From Paenibacillus cymbidii (GTDB lineage Bacteria; Bacillota; Bacilli; Paenibacillales; NBRC-103111): DNA of 64,000 nt. Below, one piece after another: positions 43,895 to 53,791 of the stretch. Every line of letters starts with the position of its first letter. Positions within the stretch are counted from its first letter, which is position 1. The translations under genes and the position numbers were made by a program. The notes beneath the pieces were generated by a model that was given only the letters and a program-made list of their open reading frames with translations, had not been told where the DNA came from and ran no database searches. The DNA lies in NCBI RefSeq assembly GCF_004764705.1, contig NZ_SHLX01000022.1, positions 93,620 to 157,619 of the forward strand, read 5' to 3'.

Positions 43895-43947
43895 GAAAAG
43901 AGAGGGCCTCTCTATTCCGGGAAACCGTCCCTTGAAGAGAAGCCCTC
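43895..43947 (-). terminator. Terminator of the S-layer-domain gene
   Basis: GAGGGCTTCTCT and AGAGAGGCCCTC (minus strand) form a 12-bp stem with one G-U pair, followed by TCTTTTC. Confidence 0.65.
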
Positions 43948-43971
43948 GTCTTTGTCCTTGCCGGTTATGAT

Positions 43972-46900
43972 TTAATGCTTGCTTCCGTGCGCGACGGAAG
44001 CTTCCTGAATGGCGCCGAACGCCCAATTGCTTGCGGGCACGTCGGGCCATTGGGCCGGCGCGTCCAGGTACGGCGCGCGGCCGAGCAGCTTGTTGATCAT
44101 CGCCACCGCTTCCGCGCGGGTAAGCGCCGCATCCGGCCGGAACGTGCCGTCCTCGTAGCCGTCGATGACGCCTGCCGCCGCTGCCTGCCCGATCGCCGTC
44201 TGCGCCCAGTGGCCGGCAACATCCGCGAATGCCGCGGCTTGACCGGTTGTTTGACCGCTCAGCAGCCGCACGGCGACGGTCGCCATCTCCCCGCGCGTGA
44301 TCGGCTGCTCCGGCTTGAAGCTGCCGTCCGGGTAGCCGTCCAGCACGCCCATCCGCGCCGCTTGCGCGATGTCGGCCTGCGCCCAATGCGAATCCGTCAC
44401 GTCGGAGAAGTCGTCTGCCGGAGTGCCCGCTTCCTTGTGGAACACGCGGGCGATGATTGCGGCCAGCTCCGCGCGGGTGACGCTGTTGTTCGGCCGGAAC
44501 GTGCCGTCCTCGTAGCCGAACATATACGCTTCGTGCTTCGTTTCTTCCGGTGCAGCAGTCGCCGCGCTCCAGCCGGCCAGGTGCACGATCGTAAACGTGC
44601 TGAACTTGCTGACGCTGAAGCGGATGCCAAGCTTGCCGGTTTCGTCGTAAGCGACGATTTCGCCGCGTACGAACTCCTTCGTGCCGTCGCTATGTTCGAT
44701 AAAGATGCCAAGATCCTTCAACTGCGCTTCGCCAAGCGATTCGTCGCCGAGCGGCAGCGTGAGCGTAACCGGACGGCTCTGCAAATTCGTTTCGATCGCC
44801 ATTGGCCGGCCGACGACGGCAACGCCTTCGATGCCGATCGTCAGTCGCGCCGCCTGTTCGGTTTTTGCCCGCTGCTCGATTTCTTTGCGTTCGTCCTCCT
44901 GTTTGACCGGAATGACGCGGAAATACGTATCTTCGTTCAACTCCCGCAGCGATTCGCCCGGAATGCCGATCCGCACGCCGTTCGTGTCGATTTCCATGCC
45001 AACGTTCGCCTCCGCCAGCAGCGTCGTTGACGCTTTCGGCAGCGTTACGTTAAGTTCCGCCACTTCGTCTTTTTTGTCGGGGATGACGATCTTCGCGAGA
45101 CTCGAGCCGGCCGCTTGCAGCTGCGCTACCGTTTGCGCCGCTTGCTCCGGCGTCAGGCGAACGTCGTCCGTTTTGCGCCCCGTGGCGGCATCCGTCGTTC
45201 TGACGATAACCGCCTGGGAAACGACAGCATTGTTCCTTCCGCTGCCGTTCTGCACGTCGATCGGAATCGTTTCGCGTGTTGTGTCCGGTTTCGGCGTCGG
45301 CAGCGAGATTGGCGGATCGTCGACCACCGGAACCGGCGTGACCGTCAGCAACAACGCGGTTGTCGAAGTGCCCGGCAAATAATTCGTATTGCCGTCGTAC
45401 ACAGCCATGATCGCATGATCGCCGACCGGGAGCGCGTCCGTCGTCAGCGTTGCCGTGCCAACTGCCGCAACCGTGCGGGTGCCGAGCTGAATCGTGCCGT
45501 CGTAGAACGTCACCGACCCGCTGTCCGGCGTGCCGCCGCCGGGAGCAGCCGGCGCCACCGTTGCCGTCAATGTCACTTGGCTGCCGTATACAGTCGATGT
45601 GACCGATGAAGTTAATTGAATGGTGCTGCTCGCCTGGCCAACTTCAACCGAATACGAGCTTGTCGTGACGCTGGCGCGATGAGCGTTCGCCCCTCTATAA
45701 CTTGCCGAAATCGAATTCGACATCACCGGCAGCGTGGTCGTCGTCCAGACCGCTTGGCCATTTCCGTCCAGCGTTGCGGAGCCGATCGTCGCCCCGCCCA
45801 GAACGAAATCCACCGTGCCGGAAGCGGCTCCGGCAACTGTCGTTTCCGGCGTGACTTGCGCCGTGAACGTTACCGGCTGCCCGTATACCGCCGCGCTGAC
45901 ATCGCCTGTCACACTCGTTGCGGTTTCGATCTCTTTGTACACCGTCAGCGACGACGGGGCCGAAGTGGCAGAAGTGTGGACGTCGTCTCCGCTATACTCC
46001 GCCGTGACATCGCCGGGGACTTTCCGATTCAGCACCGCCTCCGGCAAGTTATCGGTCTGCAGCGTCGCCTGACCGTTTGCCTCGAGCGTTGCCGTGCCGA
46101 TCACGAACGTACCGTGCTTGAACGTGACGCTGCCGGTTGGTGTCGTATCGCTGCCGATCAGCTTCGTGACGGTGGCCGTCAGCTTGATTTGCTCGCCGTA
46201 GACGATTTCCGCCACCGGTGTCGTCAGCTGCAAGGAAGTGCCGATTTTGCTTACCGTCGCCGATTGGGCGAGTGAAGCGCTGGCAAGATGGACCCCTTGC
46301 CCGTTATAGCTCGCCGTGATCGAATAACTGTCGGCCGGCAGTGTAGTCGTCGTCCAAACGGCAGTGCCGTTCGCATCGACTGTCTCGCTGTGCAGCGTAA
46401 CACCGGCCTGCTTGAAATCGACCGTGCCCCCGGCAACGCCGCCAACCGTCGATTCCGGCGTGATTTGTGCCGTGAAGGTGATCGGTTGCCCATACACGAC
46501 TGTATTGACGCTGTTTGTCAAACTCGTCGTCGTGACGATGGTTTTGTATACCGTCAGCGACGACGAAGCGCTGCTGGAACTATAAACGGAATCGCCGTCG
46601 TAGGTCGCCTTAATCGAACCGGAAACTTTCGTGCCCGGCAGGACCGCTTCCGGCAGTTTGTCCGTTGTCAGCGTCGCTTGGCCGTTGGCATCGATCGATG
46701 CCGTGCCTATGACAAAAGATTCATGTTTGAACGTCACGATGCCTCCCGCCAACGTTCCGCTGCCGCTGTCCGGCGTTACGGTCGCTGTCAGCGTCACTTG
46801 TCCGCCATAGACGATTTCCGTAACCGACTGGCCACCGGCCGTAACGGCAAGCGTCGTCGTTGTCGGTTCTTTCTCCCAATACACCGCATTCTGCACGAGG

Positions 46901-49347
46901 CTGTTTTCGATCCAGGTGAGGTAAAGACTGCCGTTGTTAGCGGCCAGAACCGGGTTGTTGGCATCAACGGTGAGCGATGCGTTCAATCCGACCTCGCCGT
47001 CCGCTATCGTCCATGTGCCGGATTTATACTTTTTGGCGTGCAAAACTTGTGTGTTGTTCTCCTTTTCCGACCAGACGACGTACAACGCGCCATGGTAAAA
47101 AGCTGCCGTCGCCGAAGTTACAGGCGCTGACTGTTGGAGGTTCAGGCCGAAGGTGCCGCTGTTCGCTCCCGTTTCGTCAATCGCCGCCCAGCTGCCGTTT
47201 TGGTACCGCATGACACGAACGAGGGTTTTCGCTCCTTTGGTTTCGACAAATACCGCATACAGCCCTTGAGCATCCGCAGTCAAATCGAACAATTGCGCGC
47301 TCGTGTCGCTGCCATTAAGCTTCAATCCGTCGTTTTCGTTGCGCCATTCGTTGGTTGCCGAATCGAAGGATTTCACCCGCAAATTGTAATTATAGTTGTC
47401 CGTGCTGTCGATTTCGGACCAGGCCGCATACAGGCGGCCTTGATACACGGCGACGTATGGCATGAAGACCACGTTATTGCCCGTGTTGTAATTGATGCCA
47501 TACACGTCAGCAGTGACGCCGCCGGGTTTCTCTGCCTGCTCCCATTCGTTGTTGCCCTTGTACCTCTTGACCCGGATTTGCGTCTTGCTGTTATTGTTCG
47601 ATTCCGACCAGACGGCATAAAGCTCGTTGCCAAGCACGGCCAGCTTTGGCGTCAGGCCCGATTTGCCGGGATTGTAGTTCAAGCCGCCGCCATCTATCGT
47701 CTCCCATGAAAGGCCGTCGAACTGCCTGACATGAATCTGGTTCGGATCCGAAACATTGAGTTTGTCGCCGGCATACGCAATAATGAGCTTGTTATCGTAC
47801 GTTGCCGAGGTGGGCGTATACGCGGTATAGGGACTCTTCAGCGCGTTGATCGCATTGTCGCCGCCGTCGGTTACCGAATCCCAGCTCGTGCCCGATCCGG
47901 CATACCGGCTCAGGTATGTTTTTACATCCGAATTTTGATCGTTCTCATACCAGAGCGCGTAAATCGAATTTTGAAAAGATTGCAAGCGGGAAAAGGAATA
48001 TTGCAGGGAGCCGCCGTGACTGAGCGTGCCGATCAGCGTCCACATGCGCGCGATTTGCTGCGTCGGTTGGCTGCTTGCCGGCATCCCCGTCCCCTTGCTG
48101 TTTTTCGGCACGACTTTGACCCGCAAATATTTGCCGGCATCCGCCCCTTTAAGGACATATGTATTTTCCGCCGATGCCGCTTTTGCCACCGTCTCGTTCA
48201 CCGTACCGGCCGCATCGTCGTATCGGTAGAACGCATAGGTCGTACCGGCCTCCGGATCGTTCTCCGCATCCGCGTAGCCGGACGTCGCCGTGATTGTTTC
48301 ACCGACCTTCATCGTACCGGTTATGGTCGGACTGGCCATCGGCGCCGTATCGAACATTCTCAGCCGCGGGTAGCCGTTGTTGTACGCATCGATCACCCAC
48401 AGATTCAACAAATCCCAGTTGGTGTAGGTAGCGGCCAATTTCATGTTCGCCGACGTCAGCCCCGTGCCTTTGCCGGTATCCGACTGCCCGCTTGTCATTT
48501 TGTCGTAATAGGAATCAGTGACCGTCACTTGCCCGATCGTTCTTCCGACCAATCCGCCAGGTTCCATCGTTGTTGCCGTAACATGTCCGACGGCATAAGC
48601 CCGCAATATAAGCGTATCGGGCGAATTCAGCGTATTGGGAGGGGGAGTTTCGAAGTCGCCGACGAGCCCGCCGACCCAGTTGGCTCCGGTAACGGAAACG
48701 TTGGCATACGAATCCTGAATCGTTCCGCTGCTGAAGCCGGCCATCCCGCCTATGCTCATGCCCTGTGTTGCAACAGAACCCGTAACAAAGCTGTTTTTAA
48801 TGGTGCCGCTATTGAAGCCGACCAAAACGCCGGCGTAGCCGACATTCCCCGTCGCGATCGATGCATCCGTGAGCGCCACATTGCTGATGCTGCCCTCGTA
48901 GCCGATGACGCCGAACAACCCCTGATTGGAAGTGGTTCTATTGGTTATCTTCAACCCTTTAACGGTATGTCCGTCGCCGTCAAAATGGCCGATGAACGGA
49001 TGCTTCACGAAGGTTATCATCGTGCCAACCATCTCCATCGTTTCGTGACCGATCGGTTCCCAGCCCATGCCGGTGTTGTATCCGGCTCCGTTCGTAGACA
49101 AATAATCGGTCAAATCGATATCTTGCGTCAGCTTGAAGTATACCGCACTGTTTTCCAGGTAATTTCGCACCTTGTCCAGCTGCTCGGCCGATTCGATTTG
49201 ATACGGATCCTGCTCCGTACCGGCACCGCCTGCAAACTCGTTCGGCCCGCCTGCGTTTGCTTGCCGCGGACCGACGATTACGGCCGCCAGCAGCAGAAGA
49301 AGAAGCGCCAGCAGCGCCGCAACCGGTTTTTTAGCTTTCCTCATCAT
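43972..49347 (-). CDS. Large cell-surface protein: GLUG repeats, Ig-like domains and C-terminal SLH domains
   Basis: A 1791-residue secreted protein. The signal peptide (1-32, ending ANA) is followed by a beta-helix region with GLUG-type repeats (about 95-330; ITNRTTSNQGLFGVIGYEG). Next come an Ig-like module (about 345-435) and a long repetitive WSE/YAVW region that looks like a propeller (about 440-835). About four Ig-like Big_3-type domains follow (about 840-1330; YGGQVTLTATVTP motifs repeated). A linker leads to three SLH domains (1602-1791) with GYEDGTFRPNN, GYPDGSFKPEQ and GYEDGTFRPDA. SLH domains bind pyruvylated wall polymer. The architecture suggests adhesion or carbohydrate binding. 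Translation starts at the ATG at 49347. It lies next to the hybrid-kinase operon. Confidence 0.9.
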   Translation of the reverse strand: MMRKAKKPVAALLALLLLLLAAVIVGPRQANAGGPNEFAGGAGTEQDPYQIESAEQLDKVRNYLENSAVYFKLTQDIDLTDYLSTNGAGYNTGMGWEPIGHETMEMVGTMITFVKHPFIGHFDGDGHTVKGLKITNRTTSNQGLFGVIGYEGSISNVALTDASIATGNVGYAGVLVGFNSGTIKNSFVTGSVATQGMSIGGMAGFSSGTIQDSYANVSVTGANWVGGLVGDFETPPPNTLNSPDTLILRAYAVGHVTATTMEPGGLVGRTIGQVTVTDSYYDKMTSGQSDTGKGTGLTSANMKLAATYTNWDLLNLWVIDAYNNGYPRLRMFDTAPMASPTITGTMKVGETITATSGYADAENDPEAGTTYAFYRYDDAAGTVNETVAKAASAENTYVLKGADAGKYLRVKVVPKNSKGTGMPASSQPTQQIARMWTLIGTLSHGGSLQYSFSRLQSFQNSIYALWYENDQNSDVKTYLSRYAGSGTSWDSVTDGGDNAINALKSPYTAYTPTSATYDNKLIIAYAGDKLNVSDPNQIHVRQFDGLSWETIDGGGLNYNPGKSGLTPKLAVLGNELYAVWSESNNNSKTQIRVKRYKGNNEWEQAEKPGGVTADVYGINYNTGNNVVFMPYVAVYQGRLYAAWSEIDSTDNYNYNLRVKSFDSATNEWRNENDGLKLNGSDTSAQLFDLTADAQGLYAVFVETKGAKTLVRVMRYQNGSWAAIDETGANSGTFGLNLQQSAPVTSATAAFYHGALYVVWSEKENNTQVLHAKKYKSGTWTIADGEVGLNASLTVDANNPVLAANNGSLYLTWIENSLVQNAVYWEKEPTTTTLAVTAGGQSVTEIVYGGQVTLTATVTPDSGSGTLAGGIVTFKHESFVIGTASIDANGQATLTTDKLPEAVLPGTKVSGSIKATYDGDSVYSSSSASSSLTVYKTIVTTTSLTNSVNTVVYGQPITFTAQITPESTVGGVAGGTVDFKQAGVTLHSETVDANGTAVWTTTTLPADSYSITASYNGQGVHLASASLAQSATVSKIGTSLQLTTPVAEIVYGEQIKLTATVTKLIGSDTTPTGSVTFKHGTFVIGTATLEANGQATLQTDNLPEAVLNRKVPGDVTAEYSGDDVHTSATSAPSSLTVYKEIETATSVTGDVSAAVYGQPVTFTAQVTPETTVAGAASGTVDFVLGGATIGSATLDGNGQAVWTTTTLPVMSNSISASYRGANAHRASVTTSSYSVEVGQASSTIQLTSSVTSTVYGSQVTLTATVAPAAPGGGTPDSGSVTFYDGTIQLGTRTVAAVGTATLTTDALPVGDHAIMAVYDGNTNYLPGTSTTALLLTVTPVPVVDDPPISLPTPKPDTTRETIPIDVQNGSGRNNAVVSQAVIVRTTDAATGRKTDDVRLTPEQAAQTVAQLQAAGSSLAKIVIPDKKDEVAELNVTLPKASTTLLAEANVGMEIDTNGVRIGIPGESLRELNEDTYFRVIPVKQEDERKEIEQRAKTEQAARLTIGIEGVAVVGRPMAIETNLQSRPVTLTLPLGDESLGEAQLKDLGIFIEHSDGTKEFVRGEIVAYDETGKLGIRFSVSKFSTFTIVHLAGWSAATAAPEETKHEAYMFGYEDGTFRPNNSVTRAELAAIIARVFHKEAGTPADDFSDVTDSHWAQADIAQAARMGVLDGYPDGSFKPEQPITRGEMATVAVRLLSGQTTGQAAAFADVAGHWAQTAIGQAAAAGVIDGYEDGTFRPDAALTRAEAVAMINKLLGRAPYLDAPAQWPDVPASNWAFGAIQEASVAHGSKH

Positions 49348-49512
49348 AAATTCCTCCCGTCGCTTCGTTCCTAAACCTGCACCGAGAGGAATTATAACAA
49401 GCCAACCTCACAAAAATTTCACAAGCCGACACCAAGCGACAAAAGCCGACCAAATACCGCCACAACTATACCTTTCTTTGTCGGGTACCGGCGGGAGCAT
49501 GCGGGGACTTGC

Positions 49513-49730
49513 CTGTTTCGAAAAGGAGCATTTCCAAATAAGCCATGTTTGATTGGCTATTTCGTCCAAAATGGCCTCCAACAACAAAATAGCCAGTAAA
49601 ATCACTGGCTATTTCGCAGAAAAGGCCGATTTGGGGGGGGGATTTAATCACAATAGCCAGTGTTTTCACTGGCTATTTTCGATGAACCAAGCAAAAAGAA
49701 GCGAATAAGCCATTTTTCATAGGCTATTTT
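49513..49730. repeat. Hairpin-repeat array, locus 3 (full A-B-C-D form)
   Basis: Four hairpins in fixed order. A is 49538-49562 (AATAAGCCATGTTTGATTGGCTATT). B is 49588-49612 (AGCCAGTAAAATCACTGGCT). C is 49652-49677 (AGCCAGTGTTTTCACTGGCT). D is 49704-49729 (AATAAGCCATTTTTCATAGG). A leader TGTTTCGAAAAGGAGCATTTC precedes A and recurs at the 63.4-kb copy. It lies between the surface-protein gene and the SARP-type regulator. Confidence 0.88.
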
Positions 49731-49741
49731 TCAACCCCCCC

Positions 49742-50704
49742 TTAGATCGCCTCCTGCTGCCGGGCCTCCATCGTCTCGCGCAAACGTTGCGCCAGCTTGT
49801 CGTTCCCCGTCTTGCGGCACCACTCCAGCAGCATGTCGCCCAGCCGCTCCAGCAGCCGCTCCGCTGCGGCGTCAGCCGGTACGCTCCAGGCGTAGCCGCG
49901 GTCGCCGAACAGCGGCGCCCGATAGTTCAAATAAAGCTGTTCCGCCCTCTCCGGGTGCGCCTCCACTTCCTTCTGGTCGGCGCCGAGCAGCCGCAATTCC
50001 TCCAGATCCGATATGCGCTCCGGCCCGAGCAGCCGGTACATCGTATTGCTCCGTTCGATCACGAACGCGCCCGGCAGCTGCTGCAACACCTGCTTGACAC
50101 GATAGATTGATGTATACAAATTATGTACGCCGCGATCCTCCGGCACGTCAGGCCAGAGCAGCTCTACCAGCGCCCACTTGCCAAGCGAATGGCCGCGATT
50201 CATCCACAGGCAGGCGAACAGCTCTTCCGTTTTTTTCGTCGGCCACTTGACCGGCTCACCGTTCGGTCCGGCCACTTCAAAAGTGCCGAGGCAGCGAATC
50301 AGCGGTTTGAACGGCTCAGAGGACGGTTTGGCCGGCTTCGGCCGCTTCTTCTGCAAGCGCTGCAGCACCCGGTCGATGTCGTCGCTGCGGATCGGCTTGA
50401 GCAAATAGTCGATCGCCTCGACGCGGAACGCGTCAAGCGCATACTGCTCGAATGCGGTTAGAAAAACGATGTTGACGTCCGGCTTGATCGCCAGCAGCCG
50501 TTCGGCCAGCGCCAGCCCGGTCATTCGCGGCATCTGGATATCGAGAAACGCCACGTCCGGCAGCAAGCCGCCGAATGCGTCGAGCGCATCTTCGGGATCG
50601 TCGTAGCAGCCGAGCACGTCAAACTCGGCGTATCCGGCAAGCTTGTTTTTCATGTAGGACAATATTTTTTTCTCGTCCTCGACAATCATCACGGAATAAC
50701 GCAT
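49742..50704 (-). CDS. SARP-type response regulator
   Basis: A 320-residue regulator: receiver (D55 in VAFLDIQMP, KPIRSDDIDRVL at its end), linker and a C-terminal SARP/BTAD-like DNA-binding region (about 135-300, PTKKTEELFACLWMNRGHSLGKWALVELLWPD and VHNLYTSIYRVKQVLQ). The ATG at 50704 lies four bases after the upstream kinase stop, so it is last in a four-gene signalling operon (two hybrid kinases and a receiver-only protein before it). The nearby gene at 43.5 kb is a shortened copy of its receiver. Likely targets are the adjacent surface-protein gene or the operon itself, which is inference. Confidence 0.9.
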   Translation of the reverse strand: MRYSVMIVEDEKKILSYMKNKLAGYAEFDVLGCYDDPEDALDAFGGLLPDVAFLDIQMPRMTGLALAERLLAIKPDVNIVFLTAFEQYALDAFRVEAIDYLLKPIRSDDIDRVLQRLQKKRPKPAKPSSEPFKPLIRCLGTFEVAGPNGEPVKWPTKKTEELFACLWMNRGHSLGKWALVELLWPDVPEDRGVHNLYTSIYRVKQVLQQLPGAFVIERSNTMYRLLGPERISDLEELRLLGADQKEVEAHPERAEQLYLNYRAPLFGDRGYAWSVPADAAAERLLERLGDMLLEWCRKTGNDKLAQRLRETMEARQQEAI

Positions 50705-50707
50705 CGT

Positions 50708-53700
50708 TTACCCCCAGGCCGTAAATTGCTGCGGCAGTATGACCGTGCACAAAGTACCTCGTCCCGGCTGCGAGTGCAGCCGGAATTCCGCGCCCGCCAC
50801 CGACGCGACGCGTTTGCGCACGTTCGTCAGGCCGACGCCCCGCCCGCCTTCGCCGCCAAGCAGCTTCTTGACCGTATCCGGCTCCATGCCCGTGCCGTCG
50901 TCTTCCACTTCGATCCGCAGCTGATGCTCCTCCTGCCGAATGCGCAGCGTAACGGTCCCCGTCCCCTTCTTGTTGAACACGCCGTGGCCGATCGCATTTT
51001 CGACCAGCGGCTGGATCAGCAGCGTTTTGACGTGCAGCTTCTCCAGGGGCAAGCCGGGGTCGATCTCCACCGCAAACTGCAGGCGGTCGCCGAAGCGCAG
51101 CTTTTCGATTTCTACATAGTCGCGGACAAGATCGAGCTCGTGCTTGAGCGGGATCGTATGGGCCGTCGATTCCTGCTGGAACATGCGCCGCAGATGGCGG
51201 CTCAGCAGCGTCAGCAACTCGGCGGCCTGCGCCGGCTCCTCGTAGCAGACGGCAATGATGTTGTTCAGCGCGTTGTACAGAAAATGCGGTTTGATCTGCG
51301 CAGCCAGGAATGCGCGCTCGTGCTGCAGCGCCGTCTCCATCGTGCCCGACAGCTGCAGCAGCAGCTGCACCCGCTTGCGGATTTCGTCGGTCGAGAACGG
51401 TTTGGCGATGTAATCCGTCGCTCCGGCCTGAAAGCCAAGCTGGATATCGGAGTCGCGCGAAGCCGCAGTCGCAATAACGATCGGCAAAGCGATGGCGGCG
51501 AACCGCTCGCGCACGCGTTTCGTCAGCTCCATGCCGGACATGCCCGGCATAATCAAATCGGCGATCATCAGGTCGAAGCGGCGCCCATCGACGAGCTGGA
51601 GCGCTTCTTCGCCGCCGTAGGCGACGGCAAGCTCATAGTCGTCCTCGAGAATCAGCCGCAGCACTTCGAGATTGGCGGGGTCGTCGTCGACGAGCAGAAT
51701 CGAGCGGCGGCCGCCGCGTTCCCTCTCCTTCTCGGGAGGCGCCAGCGCGGCGGCAACCTGGTGCATCGCTTCTCGCCGGACGGACGGCTGCGGGTTCGCG
51801 GGCGGCGCCGCCGCCGTTCGCAGCTCGAGCGCCATCACGGTGCCTCGCCCGACTTCCGTGGTGGCGATGTACAGCTCCCCGCCCATCTGGCGCGCCAACT
51901 CGCGGCTGATGAACAAGCTGAGGCCCAAACCGTCGACCGGCGGCTGGCCCGGCGTATCCGAGCGGTAGCGGTCCTCGAACACCGACTCCCGCTCCTCGCC
52001 CGCGATACCGATGCCTTCGTCGGCGATCTGCAGCGTCACGCGGTCGTTCTCCCTTGTTGCGGAAACGACGACACTGCCGGCGTTCGAATACTTCACCGCA
52101 TTGGACAGCACGTTGTAAATGATTTGCGACAGCCGCTGCTCGTCCGCCTCCACAAACGTGCGGTCTGCGACCCGGTTGACGAGCGCCATGGGCTTGAGCC
52201 CAATCTGCAGCGAAATGATCCGGAACACATGCTCGGCGACGGCCGCCAAATCGACGGAAGCGAGCTTCACTTGCAGCGACATGTTGCGCAGCTGCGTAGC
52301 GTCGATCAAATTGTTGACGATGTAGGACAGCCGCTGCGTCGTATCGACAACGAAACCAAGATGGCGGCGAGACTCTTCCGGCAGCGGGTCGGTTCGACGC
52401 AGCACGTGCTCCGCCAGGTTGTGGATGCCGTGAAGCGGCGTTTTCAGCTCGTGCGACGTGCGCTGCAGAAACTCGTTCTTCACCACGTTGGCTTGCCACA
52501 GCTGATTCGACAGTTGTTCGCTCCTTCTCATCGCATTGGTCGAACAGAACGCCAGATACAAGTTCATCGTGAAGATGAAAGAGAAATACGACACGAAGGA
52601 AAGCATTTTGCTGGACATGATCTGATCCAGGTACAAGTACTGAAACAGCAGGCTGCCGGTCAGGAACAGCGCCGTCGCCAGCATCAACGCCCGCTCGCCG
52701 CGGCTTTCCCGCGTCCGGGCCCGAAACAACAGCAAGGACCAGCGCACGATCGATATCAGGCAAACGATCAGTTGGTAAGGCGAAAACAACATTTTGGCAT
52801 AAATGTACGATTCGTAAGGCATAACCAGCACGGCGGTAAAATAAATCAGCATCGGCAGCGTAATGGCGAGGTACGCCTTCTTAGGCGCAAACGCCGGCTC
52901 CACCTGGCGGAAAAAAGCGAGCAGCAGAAGCAGCGAGCCGCTGAGCGTCAAGTCCTGCAGCTTGTACGCAAGATCGAACGGCAGCCAGTCGAGCACGACC
53001 ATCAGCACCTTCTCGTCGGCGCAAGCGACGACAAGCGACACCGCAAGGAAAAACAGGCCGGCATACAAATACATGCTGTCCCGCGAACGCATCAGGTAGA
53101 TGGCGAGCGAGTACAGGCCGAAGGACACGGTCATCATGAAATCGACCAGCCCGACGCCGAAGCTGAGCAGTGCATAACGCGTCACCTGCTCGGTCGTGCC
53201 GATCAGAATCGGCTGGGCGATCCCGCCCTGGTAATATTTGAAATTCGACACCTGGATGACAAAATGGAGCTCGTGATTGACGACCGGCACATAAGCGGTA
53301 TACGGCGTGTTGCCCGGGCGATGCGCCGCTTTCGTTTCCGCGGGAACACCGCTTGCGTGAACGAGCTGGCCGTTGACGTAGAGCCGGTGCGACATGCGGA
53401 TGTTCGTCACCTTGATGCCGATGACCGGCGGAGCGGCAGGGGACAGCCGCACCACCGCCTCGTACGTGCCGTTCCCGTAAACCGGCTGGCCGAGCTCCTT
53501 GTTCGCCCAGTTGTCCGGCACCCGGATATAGCTGCCGCCGCTTGCCTGCAAACGGTCCGGTTCCGCCAGCACATTCGGATAAAACCGCCACGTCCCGTCC
53601 AGGCGCATCATCCCGTTGTCGTCAAAATTCCATGCCGTCGCATCGAGCACCCCGTCCTGTACGGGCGGCGTTGGCTTCGTCACTTCCGAATCGAGCAGCA

Positions 53701-53791
53701 TCGCGAGCTGGATCAGCAAAAAAACGACCATGACGACGGCCAATCCGAGTCGGCCAAACCATTGGTTCATCGCACCTTGCCCCGCCTTCAC
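50708..53791 (-). CDS. Hybrid histidine kinase with 7TM sensor, REC and second LytS-type kinase domain (paralogue 1)
   Basis: A 1027-residue multi-domain kinase. Domains in order: N-terminal helix (about 12-33), an extracytoplasmic beta domain resembling 7TMR-DISM extracellular 2 (about 45-200), seven transmembrane helices (about 205-415), and HisKA (H447 in RTSHELKTPLHG). Then come HATPase (about 535-655), receiver (D745 in LMIADLIMPG), a LytS/YesM-type His_kinase (H836 in AQIKPHFLYNALNN) and a second HATPase (N-box QPLVENAIGHG). The GTG start overlaps the stop of the receiver-only gene by four bases. GGAG lies upstream. It forms a four-gene operon with a second, similar kinase. The unusual point is two complete kinase cores on one chain. 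Confidence 0.9.
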   Translation of the reverse strand: MKAGQGAMNQWFGRLGLAVVMVVFLLIQLAMLLDSEVTKPTPPVQDGVLDATAWNFDDNGMMRLDGTWRFYPNVLAEPDRLQASGGSYIRVPDNWANKELGQPVYGNGTYEAVVRLSPAAPPVIGIKVTNIRMSHRLYVNGQLVHASGVPAETKAAHRPGNTPYTAYVPVVNHELHFVIQVSNFKYYQGGIAQPILIGTTEQVTRYALLSFGVGLVDFMMTVSFGLYSLAIYLMRSRDSMYLYAGLFFLAVSLVVACADEKVLMVVLDWLPFDLAYKLQDLTLSGSLLLLLAFFRQVEPAFAPKKAYLAITLPMLIYFTAVLVMPYESYIYAKMLFSPYQLIVCLISIVRWSLLLFRARTRESRGERALMLATALFLTGSLLFQYLYLDQIMSSKMLSFVSYFSFIFTMNLYLAFCSTNAMRRSEQLSNQLWQANVVKNEFLQRTSHELKTPLHGIHNLAEHVLRRTDPLPEESRRHLGFVVDTTQRLSYIVNNLIDATQLRNMSLQVKLASVDLAAVAEHVFRIISLQIGLKPMALVNRVADRTFVEADEQRLSQIIYNVLSNAVKYSNAGSVVVSATRENDRVTLQIADEGIGIAGEERESVFEDRYRSDTPGQPPVDGLGLSLFISRELARQMGGELYIATTEVGRGTVMALELRTAAAPPANPQPSVRREAMHQVAAALAPPEKERERGGRRSILLVDDDPANLEVLRLILEDDYELAVAYGGEEALQLVDGRRFDLMIADLIMPGMSGMELTKRVRERFAAIALPIVIATAASRDSDIQLGFQAGATDYIAKPFSTDEIRKRVQLLLQLSGTMETALQHERAFLAAQIKPHFLYNALNNIIAVCYEEPAQAAELLTLLSRHLRRMFQQESTAHTIPLKHELDLVRDYVEIEKLRFGDRLQFAVEIDPGLPLEKLHVKTLLIQPLVENAIGHGVFNKKGTGTVTLRIRQEEHQLRIEVEDDGTGMEPDTVKKLLGGEGGRGVGLTNVRKRVASVAGAEFRLHSQPGRGTLCTVILPQQFTAWG

